From Aricia agestis (lineage: Eukaryota; Arthropoda; Insecta; Lepidoptera; Lycaenidae), in NCBI RefSeq assembly GCF_905147365.1, contig NC_056409.1:17799001-17863000 (forward strand): a stretch of 64,000 nt of DNA, written 5' to 3'. Below the pieces are notes generated by a model. That model searched no databases. It worked only from the letters and a program-made list of their open reading frames with translations, and was not told the DNA's origin. This document shows positions 33,101-59,375 of this stretch, piece after piece. Positions within the stretch are counted from its first letter, which is position 1. Every line of letters begins with the position of its first letter. The translations under genes were made by a program, and so were the position numbers.

Positions 33101-33709
33101 TGCTCAATAAAAAATGTTTAATGTATTATATGGTTTTATTTACAATTACAATACAATAATTAATTGAAACCACGATATAAACAAATTATAACTGGTTGCT
33201 ACCATAAGAAATAACATACAAATACAAACACATTATTGGTCCTCAAAGCTACAAAAATATTAAAAGATATGGTAAATATTAAAAAGGTACATTAATTATC
33301 ATTTGGTCTAAGTTGCGCATTATTATAAATAATAATCAAAATTATTAAAATGTACAAACAACGGAATGTAGAGATATAAAGGCGAGTACAGCTAAATAAA
33401 TCACCAATTAATGCTACTAGTTAAATATATTAAAATTGGAACATGGTGGGTCACATTAGATTTAATAATAATAATAATAATTAAAAAGAGACTTGGCTTA
33501 ACAATTTTACACTATATAACACTAGGAATTCTAATTAAATGTTAAAATTATACAGTCTTTATACTTAGTTACAAGGGGGTACATACACATTGTAATCATA
33601 TAAGAAAATTTATAGATTTCGTGCTTGCTATCGGTCACGTGAGATTACATAATAATAATTATTTTATTATGATTTATATAAATAGACATTAATAAGAGTA
33701 TTGAAAATT
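33101..33709. promoter_or_regulatory. Convergent 3' UTRs of Dph5 and PDZ-GEF
   Basis: AATAAA at 33106-33111, six bases after the Dph5 stop, is a likely polyadenylation signal. On the other strand an AATAAA lies at about 33661-33667. The rest is AT-rich, without repeats I recognise. Confidence 0.55.
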
Positions 33710-36700
33710 TCAAACTGCCGAAACTTGCTGATCATCATCGTCATCGTCGGGTGTGTCGTGATAGAAATCATACGGCCTCGTGACGCCCTCGTGAGAATGT
33801 GCGCGGCTCAAACGCTCGAGGCGGGCCACCTGCGCAGCTAAAGTGTTGTACGGCATTCTCGGTGGCGGCACTGGGCGGACGCAGCTCGCCGTCGTGCAGG
33901 AGCCGTGGCCACTGTCGCTGGAAGTGGCCGAACCGGTCTTTCTCAATGGCAAGTTAACCAGCGACGTCACACTGCTGCTCTCAGCTGACAAGTCGACGGG
34001 CATAGGGGTGGGTGTATCGGAGTGCGATCTCTCGTGAGCGGTGCGCGGGCAGCAAATTCCTGGGCCCGGACCGTCTCTACGATGAGAGCATGGGGAGGGA
34101 CCCGAAGGTGGGGGTCTAGGTTGATGTGGCCTCGTTTTAGCGGGTTCAGATAACGCAAGAAGCTTTCTCACAGCTTGAGGTGAAGCGGCGCCAAATTTAT
34201 TACCCGCGAAGCTTTTTTTACCTTCACTAGCAGAGGAGGCGCTGCTAGTGGTCGACAGCGATGGTGACGGGTGTCGACGACGCGGAACCGCCGGTATGGG
34301 TCCAGAACTTTCGCACTCTAGAGAAAGTGCATGTAGACGCTCTTCGTCAGTCTCTACGTGCATGCCGTTAAGGTATGCTTTAACACGACGCACCATTTGT
34401 GCCTCCTCAAACATTTTTTTATGATTCGGAACATTAGAGGTTTTCTTTCTACGTTTAACAGTAACTTGTCCTTGTTGCATTCCAGTTGATAACTGATTTA
34501 AAGCAACCATTGCATTGGAAGGTGGCTGCTTTCCTAGCTCTAACAATGTTAGTAGATCATAGGGGGAACTACACATATTTGTGAGAGTTCTCACTTCTTT
34601 AGCGATCATTCGCAATTTTTCAAAGTTAACCATGCCTTCTACTTTTGTATCATTACCGAGATGTATAAATGTAAGATCTTTTCTGACGACTGGATAAAAT
34701 GGAATCACTGGTGATCTACCCTGTTCAGCTGTAACTAGTTGCCTATATTTCGACATATTTCTTGATGGGTCCATAAGCATTTGAAGGTCACAAAAAAGTT
34801 TATTATATTTGGTTGGAAGCTTTTCCCAAGTTGATCTTAATCTGGAGACTGCACCATGTCCCAAGCCAGATATAATTGCAAACATAGAGTTAAAATTTTT
34901 ACATTCTTTACAGTGACGGGCAACTTTAATAAATCTTTTTATTATTTTAGATCTTCTTACGAGATTTTGCTCATTTACTACTTCTGTTACAACCCAAAAC
35001 ATTTCGATATTCACAAGTCCAGCAAATTGTGCCAGCATTGGTGTTCCATACCTACTTTTTAATTCAAATAAATCATCAACATATTCAGTGCTTTCAATTT
35101 GACGAAATATGCAGAAATCTTGAAGGGTTAACTGAACCGCAACTTCTAGCGGGTTCAGCTGAAGAAAGTGAACAACACTCTCCCTCAGTAGTTCTGGTGC
35201 CATTTCATCGGGTAATAGAGTTTCACTCACTCCATTTGTTTTGATGTAATATCGAGAGCTAAGCCCAATTTTTTCGGCAAGATTTTGCAAGTGATCTTGT
35301 AATCTGTGATGTCTTATAATACCACCTTGTGCAACGGTTACTTCGCACAATGAAAAATTGGAGCTCGGTTCAGTGATGCCAAATTCTTGAAGAGTCAGCA
35401 TAACTACCTCCCTTGCAGTTGTCTCTTTATGAACTGGCAAATATTTACAAGTTTGATCAGGTCGATAAACTTTGAGAACATGTTCCGGATAGTCTGAAGA
35501 TTGATATTCATCATAGCATATGGATATCAAATCTGGATTGCTGTGGGAGTTGTAGAATGATGTACTACTGTTAGCCTTATTAAGTGATTCAGCATTTGAA
35601 AGGATACTATCATCATTGTGTATGCCATCTGCTATGGTATTTTTGGGAAGAATATTCATCTTTATTAAAGCCTTCTGTAGTCTTTTGGGGCCTAAAGTCA
35701 TAAAACCTTTTTGGGGTTCCTTTTTAATATTTATCTGCTGTGGTTTCTTTGTTGGCGAATGAAATACTGGGTTAAGTATTAAGGGATCATCACTTAAAAG
35801 TTCTGCAGTTGACAATCTTGCTCTTGGATCTGTCTGCCATCTTACCATATTATTACAACCTCTTTGTCTTGGTGAATTTTCTGGCATTAAGAGCATTTGT
35901 TTAAATGTTAATAAATTGCTCTTAACTGTAATACTTAAATGGGTTGCATTGGTTATTATTTCCATGGCTCTTGCATGACTGACATGTTGAAAAGACTGAC
36001 CATTTACCTCTATGATTTGATCCCCTCTTTTAAGACCCACTTCTTCAGCTTTAGAATGTCTTTCTACTTTAAATACAAAAATCCCATATCCTCTTTCATA
36101 TCCACCTAAAATAGTAAAATTAAGTGGCTCATCTCTTGAAGAACGAGTCAAAGTAACACTCCTGGTTCGAGCCTTAGCAGAGCATGCTATATTCAGTAAA
36201 CGTAATTGGCTTTCCATTTTTTCATGGTCCAATGCAGATTCAAAATTTTCCAAAAATTCCATCATGTTGGGGTCAGTCTCAAAATCTGTAAAGTGATTAT
36301 TTACCCAAAGTAGTACTACTCTTGTCACTTTGTCTCGTACTGATGGTTCAGAAAACCAAGCCAACAACTGTTTCGCTACAACAAGAGGACTTTCAATAAA
36401 AGTTCTGTGAGTCAGTAAAAAGTCCTCAACATATGTAGAATCTCGGGAGTTATCTTCAATAAGCTGCAACATCAACTGTTCAGGAGTGCCCCTAATAACC
36501 ACATGACCCTGTTGATGGCCTGTTTCACTGGCTGTTCCTCTATATTCTGTAACCAACACTACTTGACCATTTTCATTCTCATGTCGCCTGATGTTTTCTT
36601 CACTACGGTCCAGGATTCTGTAATAATCAGATTGAGTGACACACACAAATTGACAATCATCACATCTTGTAGTCATTACTCCTCTATGATACAATTTGTC

Positions 36701-37240
36701 CAAAGTAGCCTCTGCCATACCAAAGCTGTCCCCAACATTGAGGTACTCAATTTCACCATTTTGATGTTCAATACCAACTTGACCATTAATGAGTACAGAC
36801 CACGAGTCATGTTCTTCGCCATCATTCATAACAATTGTATCAGCTTTTTCAACCACAGCAAATACCATTACAGCACACAGAGCTCTACGAACATTTAGTG
36901 TCATATTAGTGAAAGCCTTCAAGTGTTGCGTGAATTCCAGGAGGATTTCAATGTCATCAGGATTTCTTTCACTCGGATCTTTCTCGAGACATTCTCTTAC
37001 TGCATCACGTACAGTGAGGCTGTCCATACTCTCCTCCAAGTCTTCTTCCTCATCTGAATCCACAATGGATTCATGAAGACCAGAAAGATCAATCTCAGCA
37101 TCCATGTCGAGGGAGCTATGTACTGATGTCATGGTGTCACTACCACTATATGCAGAACTTGTGTCGCTTGCGTTAGAACACTTAAGGGTGTGAGGATACA
37201 GCTCGGGACTGTGTCGGCCACCACGCCCACCTCTCAACAT
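33710..37240 (-). CDS. PDZ-GEF: PDZ-domain Rap guanine nucleotide exchange factor (Rapgef2/6, Dizzy)
   Basis: One uninterrupted ORF of 1176 aa. Domains in order: acidic N-terminus; cyclic-nucleotide-binding-like domain at about 115-225 (GDSFGMAEATL); Ras exchanger motif at about 245-355 (VEDFLLTHRTF); PDZ at about 372-442 (GLKRGDQIIEVNGQ); Ras-association domain at about 585-670; catalytic CDC25-type RasGEF at about 695-930 (ECKNFNSMFAIISGL). A Pro/Ser-rich tail ends in QVSAV, the conserved C-terminal PDZ-ligand-like end of this family. It activates Rap1 at the membrane and acts in cell adhesion and morphogenesis. Human relatives are about 1500 aa, so the tail is shorter. The frame stays open 12 codons above the first ATG to a good acceptor (CTATTCCAG, 37277), so a 5' exon likely exists; a short one with ATG at 37489-37491 is possible but unproven. 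The lack of introns over 3.5 kb is notable. Confidence 0.93.
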   Translation of the reverse strand: MLRGGRGGRHSPELYPHTLKCSNASDTSSAYSGSDTMTSVHSSLDMDAEIDLSGLHESIVDSDEEEDLEESMDSLTVRDAVRECLEKDPSERNPDDIEILLEFTQHLKAFTNMTLNVRRALCAVMVFAVVEKADTIVMNDGEEHDSWSVLINGQVGIEHQNGEIEYLNVGDSFGMAEATLDKLYHRGVMTTRCDDCQFVCVTQSDYYRILDRSEENIRRHENENGQVVLVTEYRGTASETGHQQGHVVIRGTPEQLMLQLIEDNSRDSTYVEDFLLTHRTFIESPLVVAKQLLAWFSEPSVRDKVTRVVLLWVNNHFTDFETDPNMMEFLENFESALDHEKMESQLRLLNIACSAKARTRSVTLTRSSRDEPLNFTILGGYERGYGIFVFKVERHSKAEEVGLKRGDQIIEVNGQSFQHVSHARAMEIITNATHLSITVKSNLLTFKQMLLMPENSPRQRGCNNMVRWQTDPRARLSTAELLSDDPLILNPVFHSPTKKPQQINIKKEPQKGFMTLGPKRLQKALIKMNILPKNTIADGIHNDDSILSNAESLNKANSSTSFYNSHSNPDLISICYDEYQSSDYPEHVLKVYRPDQTCKYLPVHKETTAREVVMLTLQEFGITEPSSNFSLCEVTVAQGGIIRHHRLQDHLQNLAEKIGLSSRYYIKTNGVSETLLPDEMAPELLRESVVHFLQLNPLEVAVQLTLQDFCIFRQIESTEYVDDLFELKSRYGTPMLAQFAGLVNIEMFWVVTEVVNEQNLVRRSKIIKRFIKVARHCKECKNFNSMFAIISGLGHGAVSRLRSTWEKLPTKYNKLFCDLQMLMDPSRNMSKYRQLVTAEQGRSPVIPFYPVVRKDLTFIHLGNDTKVEGMVNFEKLRMIAKEVRTLTNMCSSPYDLLTLLELGKQPPSNAMVALNQLSTGMQQGQVTVKRRKKTSNVPNHKKMFEEAQMVRRVKAYLNGMHVETDEERLHALSLECESSGPIPAVPRRRHPSPSLSTTSSASSASEGKKSFAGNKFGAASPQAVRKLLALSEPAKTRPHQPRPPPSGPSPCSHRRDGPGPGICCPRTAHERSHSDTPTPMPVDLSAESSSVTSLVNLPLRKTGSATSSDSGHGSCTTASCVRPVPPPRMPYNTLAAQVARLERLSRAHSHEGVTRPYDFYHDTPDDDDDDQQVSAV

Positions 37241-37785
37241 CGTGAAGTTTCTAACTTGTCTTACTGACTTCAGTATCTGGAATAGAAAATATTTATTAAA
37301 TGCTTTATTTGTTCATTGTTATAATTGTTATTTATTCAGTATACACAATGTTATTACAAAATATCATGCCGCAAAAACCACAAGAAGTTTATCTGGACAA
37401 AATTAACATAACATAAAGCTAATAGTTCTTATAGAGTAAGGACCTAATTTTAACTATATTTCAAACATGTTGACTTATTTTCTCTTACCATTTTGAAAAT
37501 ATATGAATTAAATATACATTATATGAATAATAGTTAACAATAACATAAATATTGAAAAAAAATTTGCTATATTATATTAAAATAAAATGAATATATATTT
37601 AAATGTGAATTATATATTTGTCGAATGAAAACCTTGAAAAGGTCAGAACAGAATAATCCAAAATTAATTGGAAATTAAACCTTTGTACAGTACAATATTT
37701 AATAAGGTAGTGTCAAACTAATTTTAAGACGATTGAAACTTGAAAATGCTCTATTTACTCAGAATGTAAAAATGAAAATGTATAA

Positions 37786-37935
37786 CGGCCGTTCCCAATA
37801 TTTGATCTATCTCTGGTTTTGCCCTACTAGAGATAGGAATAACTCACATTAGACATTATATTTTATGTCAATTGTGAGCTATTCCTATCTCTAGTAGGGC
37901 AAAACCAGAGATAGATCAAATATTGGGAACGGCCG
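37786..37935. mobile_element. Fold-back MITE (CGGCCGTTCCC family), copy 2
   Basis: Near-perfect palindrome of 150 bp with TAA on each side (37783-37785 and 37936-37938). Confidence 0.9.
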
Positions 37936-37938
37936 TAA

Positions 37939-38096
37939 CGGCGGTTCCCAATATTTGATCTATCTCTGGTTTGGCCCTACTAGAGATAGGAATAACTCAC
38001 ATTAGACATTAGAGACATATATTTTATGTCAATTGTGAGCTATTCCTATCTCTAGTAGGGCAAAACCAGAGATAGATAAAATATTGGGAACGGCCG
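37939..38096. mobile_element. Fold-back MITE (CGGCCGTTCCC family), copy 3, abutting copy 2
   Basis: 158 bp, arms as in copy 2, followed by TAA (38097-38099). Only the shared TAA separates the two elements. TWA duplication points to PIF/Harbinger. Confidence 0.9.
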
Positions 38097-38630
38097 TAAG
38101 TCTACAGCGTAATACCGATAGGGCTGTTGATTTGTATTAAACTATTGGAGTCACTTCCTACCCCTAGAAGTTGTATCGAATTTAGATTTACCCGCCGACT
38201 GGAATGCTGTTAGTATTGTATTTTTGTTTATATTACTGCTATTTGCTATTGGTTACAATACGAGGTGATTGTGGACTTTTATTTAAGATTAATAGAATTG
38301 TACCTTCTCAATTTCTATTTATTTTGCATTCATGGCGGAACTGTCACAGCTTCCATGTTGCTTTCTAATCGGTGATTTAGTAACAGTCACACACAGAAGA
38401 CAGTCACAAAACAGTATTTTAGAGTTTACAACAGTAAAACACTTTAGTTCTAAACAAAACCGTTTAATTTTATATCAGTAATCAAGCAAGACGCTAAGAA
38501 AAATTTAGAAAGCCACTTTCTCAAGAACAAGTACCAACATCATAGACAAACGGTATTCATAGATAATAAAATCGTTACTACTACAGATAATAAATAAAAT
38601 TAAAATTTAAAATACAGCAGCTGGTATATA

Positions 38631-38744
38631 TATTCTGTCAAAAAAGTGAAAAAATTAAAAAGTGGCAACATCGTAGTGTCATCCCTTTTTTCTTAGATTG
38701 ATTTGAAAGGGACAGATGACACTACGATGTTGCCACTTTTTAAT
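38631..38744. mobile_element. Fold-back MITE (TAGTCTGTCAAAAAAGTGAA family), copy 1
   Basis: Arms around AAAAAGTGGCAACATCGTAG and its inverse; the right tip is lost. Confidence 0.8.
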
Positions 38745-38867
38745 AGTAGTTCCAAGTACACTCACTACAGCTTTCACATAGCAATCAGCGCCAATATGGC
38801 AACTTTCAAATAGGAACATTTTATTGATAGCGATCGCCTGTCCAGTGTATTATAGAAGTCAGTGGTT

Positions 38868-39003
38868 ATAGTCTGTCAAAAAAGTGAAGAAATTAGAAAT
38901 CGTTCGTAGTGTCATGTCATCCCTTTCAAATCAATCTAAGAAAAAAGGGATGACACTATAATGTTGCCACTTTTTAATTTCTTCACTGTTTTTGACAGAC
39001 TAT
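38868..39003. mobile_element. Fold-back MITE (TAGTCTGTCAAAAAAGTGAA family), copy 2
   Basis: Full ends ATAGTCTGTCAAAAAAGTG and GACAGACTAT with TA flanks; 136 bp. Confidence 0.85.
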
Positions 39004-39173
39004 ACATGAACCATACGTATGAACAGTGAACACAGCATTTTGCTCGATAGTTTTACTTCCAAATCGAGTAATAATTACTGTGTGGACCGCAAAACTGACA
39101 GCTCCAAGGCTCGCATCGAGCCGGCTTGATGGAATTAAATATATTATCGATTTAGAATAAATTTATCGAACAA

Positions 39174-39317
39174 CTAGCTGTCCTGGTGAACTTTGTGTCA
39201 CTTTAAAACCTTCCCTGAACTTCTACGAATATTTTGAGACTAAAATTAGCCCAATCCGTTTAGCCGTTTTCGAGTTTTAGCGTTACTAACACAATTGGAA
39301 ATCCATTTTTATATAGA
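39174..39317 (-). mobile_element. Short Helitron-like fragment
   Basis: CTAG at 39174, TC complement at 39316-39317, internal CCCAATCCGTTTAGCCGTTT. Belongs to a different subfamily from the 9-23 kb cluster. Confidence 0.6.
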
Positions 39318-39505
39318 TGCTGAATGTGTGGACGAAATTCCTAGCCGCGGGTTTTGCTCGACGTTATTGCTCGATCGAGCAAAACCGTATGTGAGTAGGT
39401 ACTTAGCATTATATCGAGCGCGTGCGGTATGGGGCCATTTTAAAGCCGTGGAGCGACTGAAATACTGTGTAGTGTACAAACAACACTTATAAATCTCTAC
39501 AAAAC

Positions 39506-39645
39506 TATAGTCTGGCATAAAAGTGAATAATTTAAAAAGTGGCAATATCGTAGTGTCATCCGTTTTTTCATTAGATTGATATTTTGAAAGGGATGACACT
39601 ACGATGTTGCCACTTTTTGATTTCTTCACTTTCTTGACGGACTAT
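39506..39645. mobile_element. Fold-back MITE (TAGTCTGTCAAAAAAGTGAA family), copy 3
   Basis: TATAGTCTGGCATAAAAGTG at the left, TTGACGGACTATA at the right. The arms share the GTGGCAA(C/T)ATCGTAGTGTC core with the other two copies. Confidence 0.85.
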
Positions 39646-40825
39646 AATTTTCAAGATATTTACAATGCGCACACTTAGACGCTGCGCAAACTTGACCCAC
39701 ATGACCATATATTAAGGTCTTAGGCCACATTCTTATCGTATGCAGTACCTTATTCGTTACGTTACTCGTTACAACTTACAATGATTTTGTTATTTCTGAA
39801 CGCATCACTATTCACTATAGATATAGATAATAGAGGTACGATGGAGATCCGCTTCTCACAATTATTTATAAAATGAAGATTTTTCATGTAAGATAATAAT
39901 TTTTAATATTATTATAAAATAAAAATTATTTTACATTTTAATGAAATATTTTCAGCTCTCATCTTTCCCTATTTCGTGAAAACATCAATAAAAGTGCGTT
40001 AACTGATTATATGAACATTTTTATATCTCCATCTATTTTCAGAAATAGGTACTTTTTGAGTGCTGGCGTTTTTGCAGCAAAAGCAGTGATGATAATCTTC
40101 TAACGATTTAGATTTTAGTAAATTGGTCGTTTATGTTAGTGAAAAGAATAGCGGAAAACCTAATTTACTTTGTGAAAGTGAAAATTAACCAATAACTTTA
40201 GTGCCTATCGCTAAAATGCGTCTTGTTTCTTTGCCTGTACCTAAACGGATGGTGAACGATGGCGAAAATATGATGATAGATTTTTGGTGTTGAAAATTAC
40301 ATTCTGTCATCGCCGTCATAGTTTTCTATGATACACGATAAAGACAATAAATATAAGATTTCGACGATTTTCAATTTGATATACGAAGATCTTAAGCCGC
40401 TCGACGATAATTGTGGAGAAATTAAATTGTCATCGACTGACCGGCTGATATTACACGAGGCTTGTATGTATATGTGACTTCTTACTGGTAATAGTGACAC
40501 GCCTCAGAAAATCTAACTAAGTTTTGTGAATGAACTTATTTTGTTTTGTTTTTGTGTCGTTTTGGTGAATAAGACGTTTTAAAATTACGTAACTATTGTG
40601 GAATCTCATAGTTGTAGAATGGCTTGAGAGTCGAGTGTGATCTCTCCATTACCGTCATGTGTGACGACGGAATGTTTGTTTAGGCTCTAATATTTCGTTG
40701 CTGCCTAACGTGAAATACGCGTTCGCTCGGTCAGTTCGGCTGGATCATGAATTTGTTCGATTTGGGAAAAGTTTCGCATTGATTGTTCTCGACGTATTGT
40801 CAATTCGGACACTCGTAATAGCAAA

Positions 40826-56130
<15,305 letters not shown>

Positions 56131-57320
56131 TCGCGCACGCCCGGCCTCCGCAACTTTACTTTCCCTTATGTATACATATTTTCTATTTGATTACATTTTT
56201 GTTAGTGACGTTATTAATTTTTTATAATCGTTCTTTTGGGCGGCTCGACGCGCCGCGAGCGCCCCCGGAATCGATTCGATGCGCCGTCGCCCGTCTTTTT
56301 TATATTTTATTTTGTACTCTGAGAGGTACGGGGAGAGTGAGACGGAGTCGATACGACGGGCGCCCGCGCCGCACGCGAGGCTCGGTCGATTCCCCGCGCG
56401 TCGCCCGCCCCGCCTCGCCCCGCCCGGCCCGGCGGGACGGCGGTCCCCGGATGTCCGCTACCCGATGATTATCGTACTAGTATTTTGTATTCGTTCGCGT
56501 AGGATACTCGGTTACTTTAGGATTTTTTAATATTGTTAAATTGTTTAAATAAGTTAAAAGTTGTATGTATAATTGATGCATGATCGTATTGCATTTCGGA
56601 TCACCGATAAATGTATTAATCGGGCACCCAGCTTTTGCTGAACATGATTGTACAAAAAAAAATAGGGAAAATTCATAACATTGTACTTTGTTTAGTATGC
56701 GGGCCGGTACGCGGGGGGCGGGCGGCGCGAGGCGCTGGCCGTCTCGCGCGCCGCCTCGCCCCCCGTCGCCGCCGGCCGGCGAGTAGTTGTTCTATGAAAG
56801 TTTCTTTCGACTAGCTGCTGAATTTGAAAAATGTAATTTCGACGTACTATCATTTTGTATAGATACATAGTGTAAATAGGCATTTATTTATTATAAATCT
56901 ATAGCAGTGTGATTTTTATACATAGCTGCGGGAGGGGGACTCGACGGTCGGTCAGTCCGAGGTCGGTCCCGACGGAGCGAGCCGGAGTCCTCGCGCGTGA
57001 CGCATACAGCTCGGTGAAAACTAAAAGGAACGATCATATTGGTGTAGAACAATGCTAAAGTAGTCGTAATAATTTCTAAGGGAATAGTCATTACTTTGTA
57101 TGATATCGCTGTAGCCATTAATTTTTCTATCATCACTAGTAGAGCGGCGCCTCTGTATATAGTCGTACCGATACGCCGCCGGGCCGCGCCAGCCTAGCGA
57201 CCCCAGCGTATGTATGTATGTACACTATGGAGATGTTTGTTATGTAAAATGTATTAACATTGCAAAAATTATATGATCTTATATATAAATTACTATTATA
57301 GTACACAGTATGGAAATAAA
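56131..57320 (+). promoter_or_regulatory. Long 3' UTR of the B56 gene, with GC-rich blocks and a poly(A) signal
   Basis: No other gene signal follows the stop until AATAAA at 57315-57320. Blocks at about 56340-56460, 56690-56780 and 56930-57010 are G/C-rich, while the rest is AT-rich. A second possible signal lies near 57780. Extent is inferred. Confidence 0.5.
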
Positions 57321-57344
57321 AAAGTTGACTCACATTAATTGCAT

Positions 57345-58260
57345 TCTTTGAGTGGGGACGAGTGCGCGCCGCCCCGGACGTCCCCGCCCGCCGGTGGGCG
57401 CGCTCGCCCGGCTTCCATAGACACGCGTGTAGTGTAGCGCCGGCCGGGGCTGGCGGCGCGCGCTCGGCTCGTCACCTCCCGCCGCTGTCCCACCGCCCCG
57501 CCCCGTCACCCCGCCCCTCACCACGCCCCTCACCACGCCCCTCACGCCGCCCCTCGCACACGACGCACCCTCATGTGGCAGTCCCGTCTCCCGTCTCATC
57601 GACGCCATCTAATATTATGCCATTCTTATTAACTCCATCGACGCTATATAAATAATCACATAGTATTTTAATTCTATGCGGAATTTAGGTTAATTTAAAT
57701 TTCATTCGAGGTTTTTATTTCGCTTGGATCACTTAAATATAATGAGAATAATATATGTAAAATGTGTGTACTTGGGTATAATAAAAATGATAAAAATTGG
57801 ATAATACTTGTACTGCGACTCTTTAGAAAATAAAAATAATTTGTACCCTCAGCAGATATGTTTAATGGATGTCTTCTCTTTAATTTTCCAATGTGTAAGC
57901 TTAAGCGAACCTAGTATAATAAAAATGATTAACAAAAATAACATGAAGCTAATAAACAAGATATTTTGAAATTGTTTAGATGACATTTACTTCTTTTAAC
58001 ATCTAACTGTGAACGTCACAAAATAACTAAATAGGTACATATTCTATAAGCTCTAAGCTGTAATAATTCAATACAGATAGACAAAAGAGACAAAAATTTA
58101 AACCTTCACTGCTGTTCTTACTGCTCGCAACTATAATATTTATAACTCACATTATCGAACCAAGTCCTCAAACTACTTTAAACGTGTCTTATTGGCTTTA
58201 GCCTATAGATTGTAGATGACACTAATAAAACCGTGTATTACAGTCCTACAATAAATATAA
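57345..58260. other. GC-rich block then AT-rich unique sequence
   Basis: 57345-57600 is GC-rich and includes short tandem units of CACCACGCCCCT (about 57508-57545). 57650-58260 is AT-rich with no exon found. Confidence 0.45.
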
Positions 58261-58261
58261 T

Positions 58262-58560
58262 GGAACATGGCCGACCAGCCATGTTACATAGTTGATAGTA
58301 GGCAGTTGCATGGGCATACCCAGGTATGCAGGGGGGGTGCATACCTGGGTATGCCCATAGAATATAGATGGCGCCGCGCCCGCAACTCCGTTGCGCCAAA
58401 ATACGTTTATCGCGCGGGAACCGTACATTTTTTCGGGATAAAAGTATCCTATGTACTTTCCCTGGACTCAAAGTATCTCCATACCCCACAAAATTGGTTC
58501 AGCGGTTTGGTCGTGAAGAGGTAACAGACAGACAGACCGACACACTTTTGCATTTATAAT
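58262..58560 (-). repeat. Dispersed repeat fragment with a perfect hairpin
   Basis: A 21-bp palindrome arm (ATGGGCATACCCAGGTATGC) at 58310-58330 is mirrored at 58338-58358 around seven G. What follows, to GAGGTAACAGACAGACAGAC and TTGCATTTATAATAT, resembles the 5' part of the Helitron-like or LINE-tail repeats in reverse. Confidence 0.6.
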
Positions 58561-58747
58561 ATCCCACCAAAAACATTTTCAAGTAAAAAAGTTGCCAAGA
58601 TGAGAACATATTATAGTTCGTGGTGTCAAAAAGTAGTGAGATATCACGTAGAGCCAAGTTTCTAGCCTTACATACTAAGCCCTAAATCTGAAAATCTTTA
58701 TTTTAAAATAAAGCGCGGCAAAATACCTGATAATAATATAACGTGTG

Positions 58748-59027
58748 AGCCGTACGAGAAGAATCTAAAAACTACACATTAGTAAAAATCGGTGTCTTGG
58801 CCATTTTGTTAGTCGTCAAGCTATGGGCCTAGAACTTAATTTATATTACTTTTCTGTTGTACTTAATAACTTTTATTTTAAAATCGCCATTTTAAAATAA
58901 AAGTTATTAAGTACAACAGAAAAGTAATATAAATTAAGTTCTAGGCCCATAGCTTGACGACTAACAAAATGGCCAAGACACCGATTTTGACTAATGTGTA
59001 GAGTTTTTAGATTCATCTCGTACGGCT
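58748..59027. mobile_element. Fold-back MITE, 280 bp
   Basis: Arms of about 130 bp (AGCCGTACGAGAAGAATCTA and inverse) are nearly identical; the centre is ATTTTAAAATCGCCATTTTA. Confidence 0.85.
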
Positions 59028-59109
59028 TAGAAACTTAGAAACTTATATACTTATATACTCTGTTTATTATTATTTATATACTTACTCTATTTTAAATTTT
59101 AACTTAGAA

Positions 59110-59375
59110 ACTTATAACTGCCGTCGCGCGTCGTCTATGGACATTGGATTGGACACTGTAACATCAGAAGAGTTGCACCTTTTTATGAAGGAATACCGAA
59201 TAGGCTTAGGGAATAAGCAGAAGAGAATCGGGATAGGGAATAAGCCATAAGGTATAGTGCAGTTGGGCCTCCGGGCTAGAAGAAACAGCGCAAGCGCTGT
59301 TTTACACCGGTTTTCTGTGAGAGCGCTGTTTCACGTCGGTTTTCTGTGAGTCTGTGGTCTCTCATGGCTAACACG
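59110..59375 (-). mobile_element. Decayed SINE-like retroposon copy
   Basis: ATCAGAAGAGTTGCACC, TTGGGCCTCCGG, CAGCGCAAGCGCTG and ACCGGTTTTCTGTGAG match the family at 19564 in reverse; one block (CGGTTTTCTGTGAG) is duplicated. Confidence 0.65.

Larger units (their letters stand above)
37277..40825. other. Divergent intergenic region between PDZ-GEF and the B56 gene
   Basis: Holds at least five fold-back MITEs of two families and a Helitron-like fragment. The interval around 40100-40825 looks unique and probably includes the B56 promoter and 5' UTR. No convincing extra exon is seen. Confidence 0.5.
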
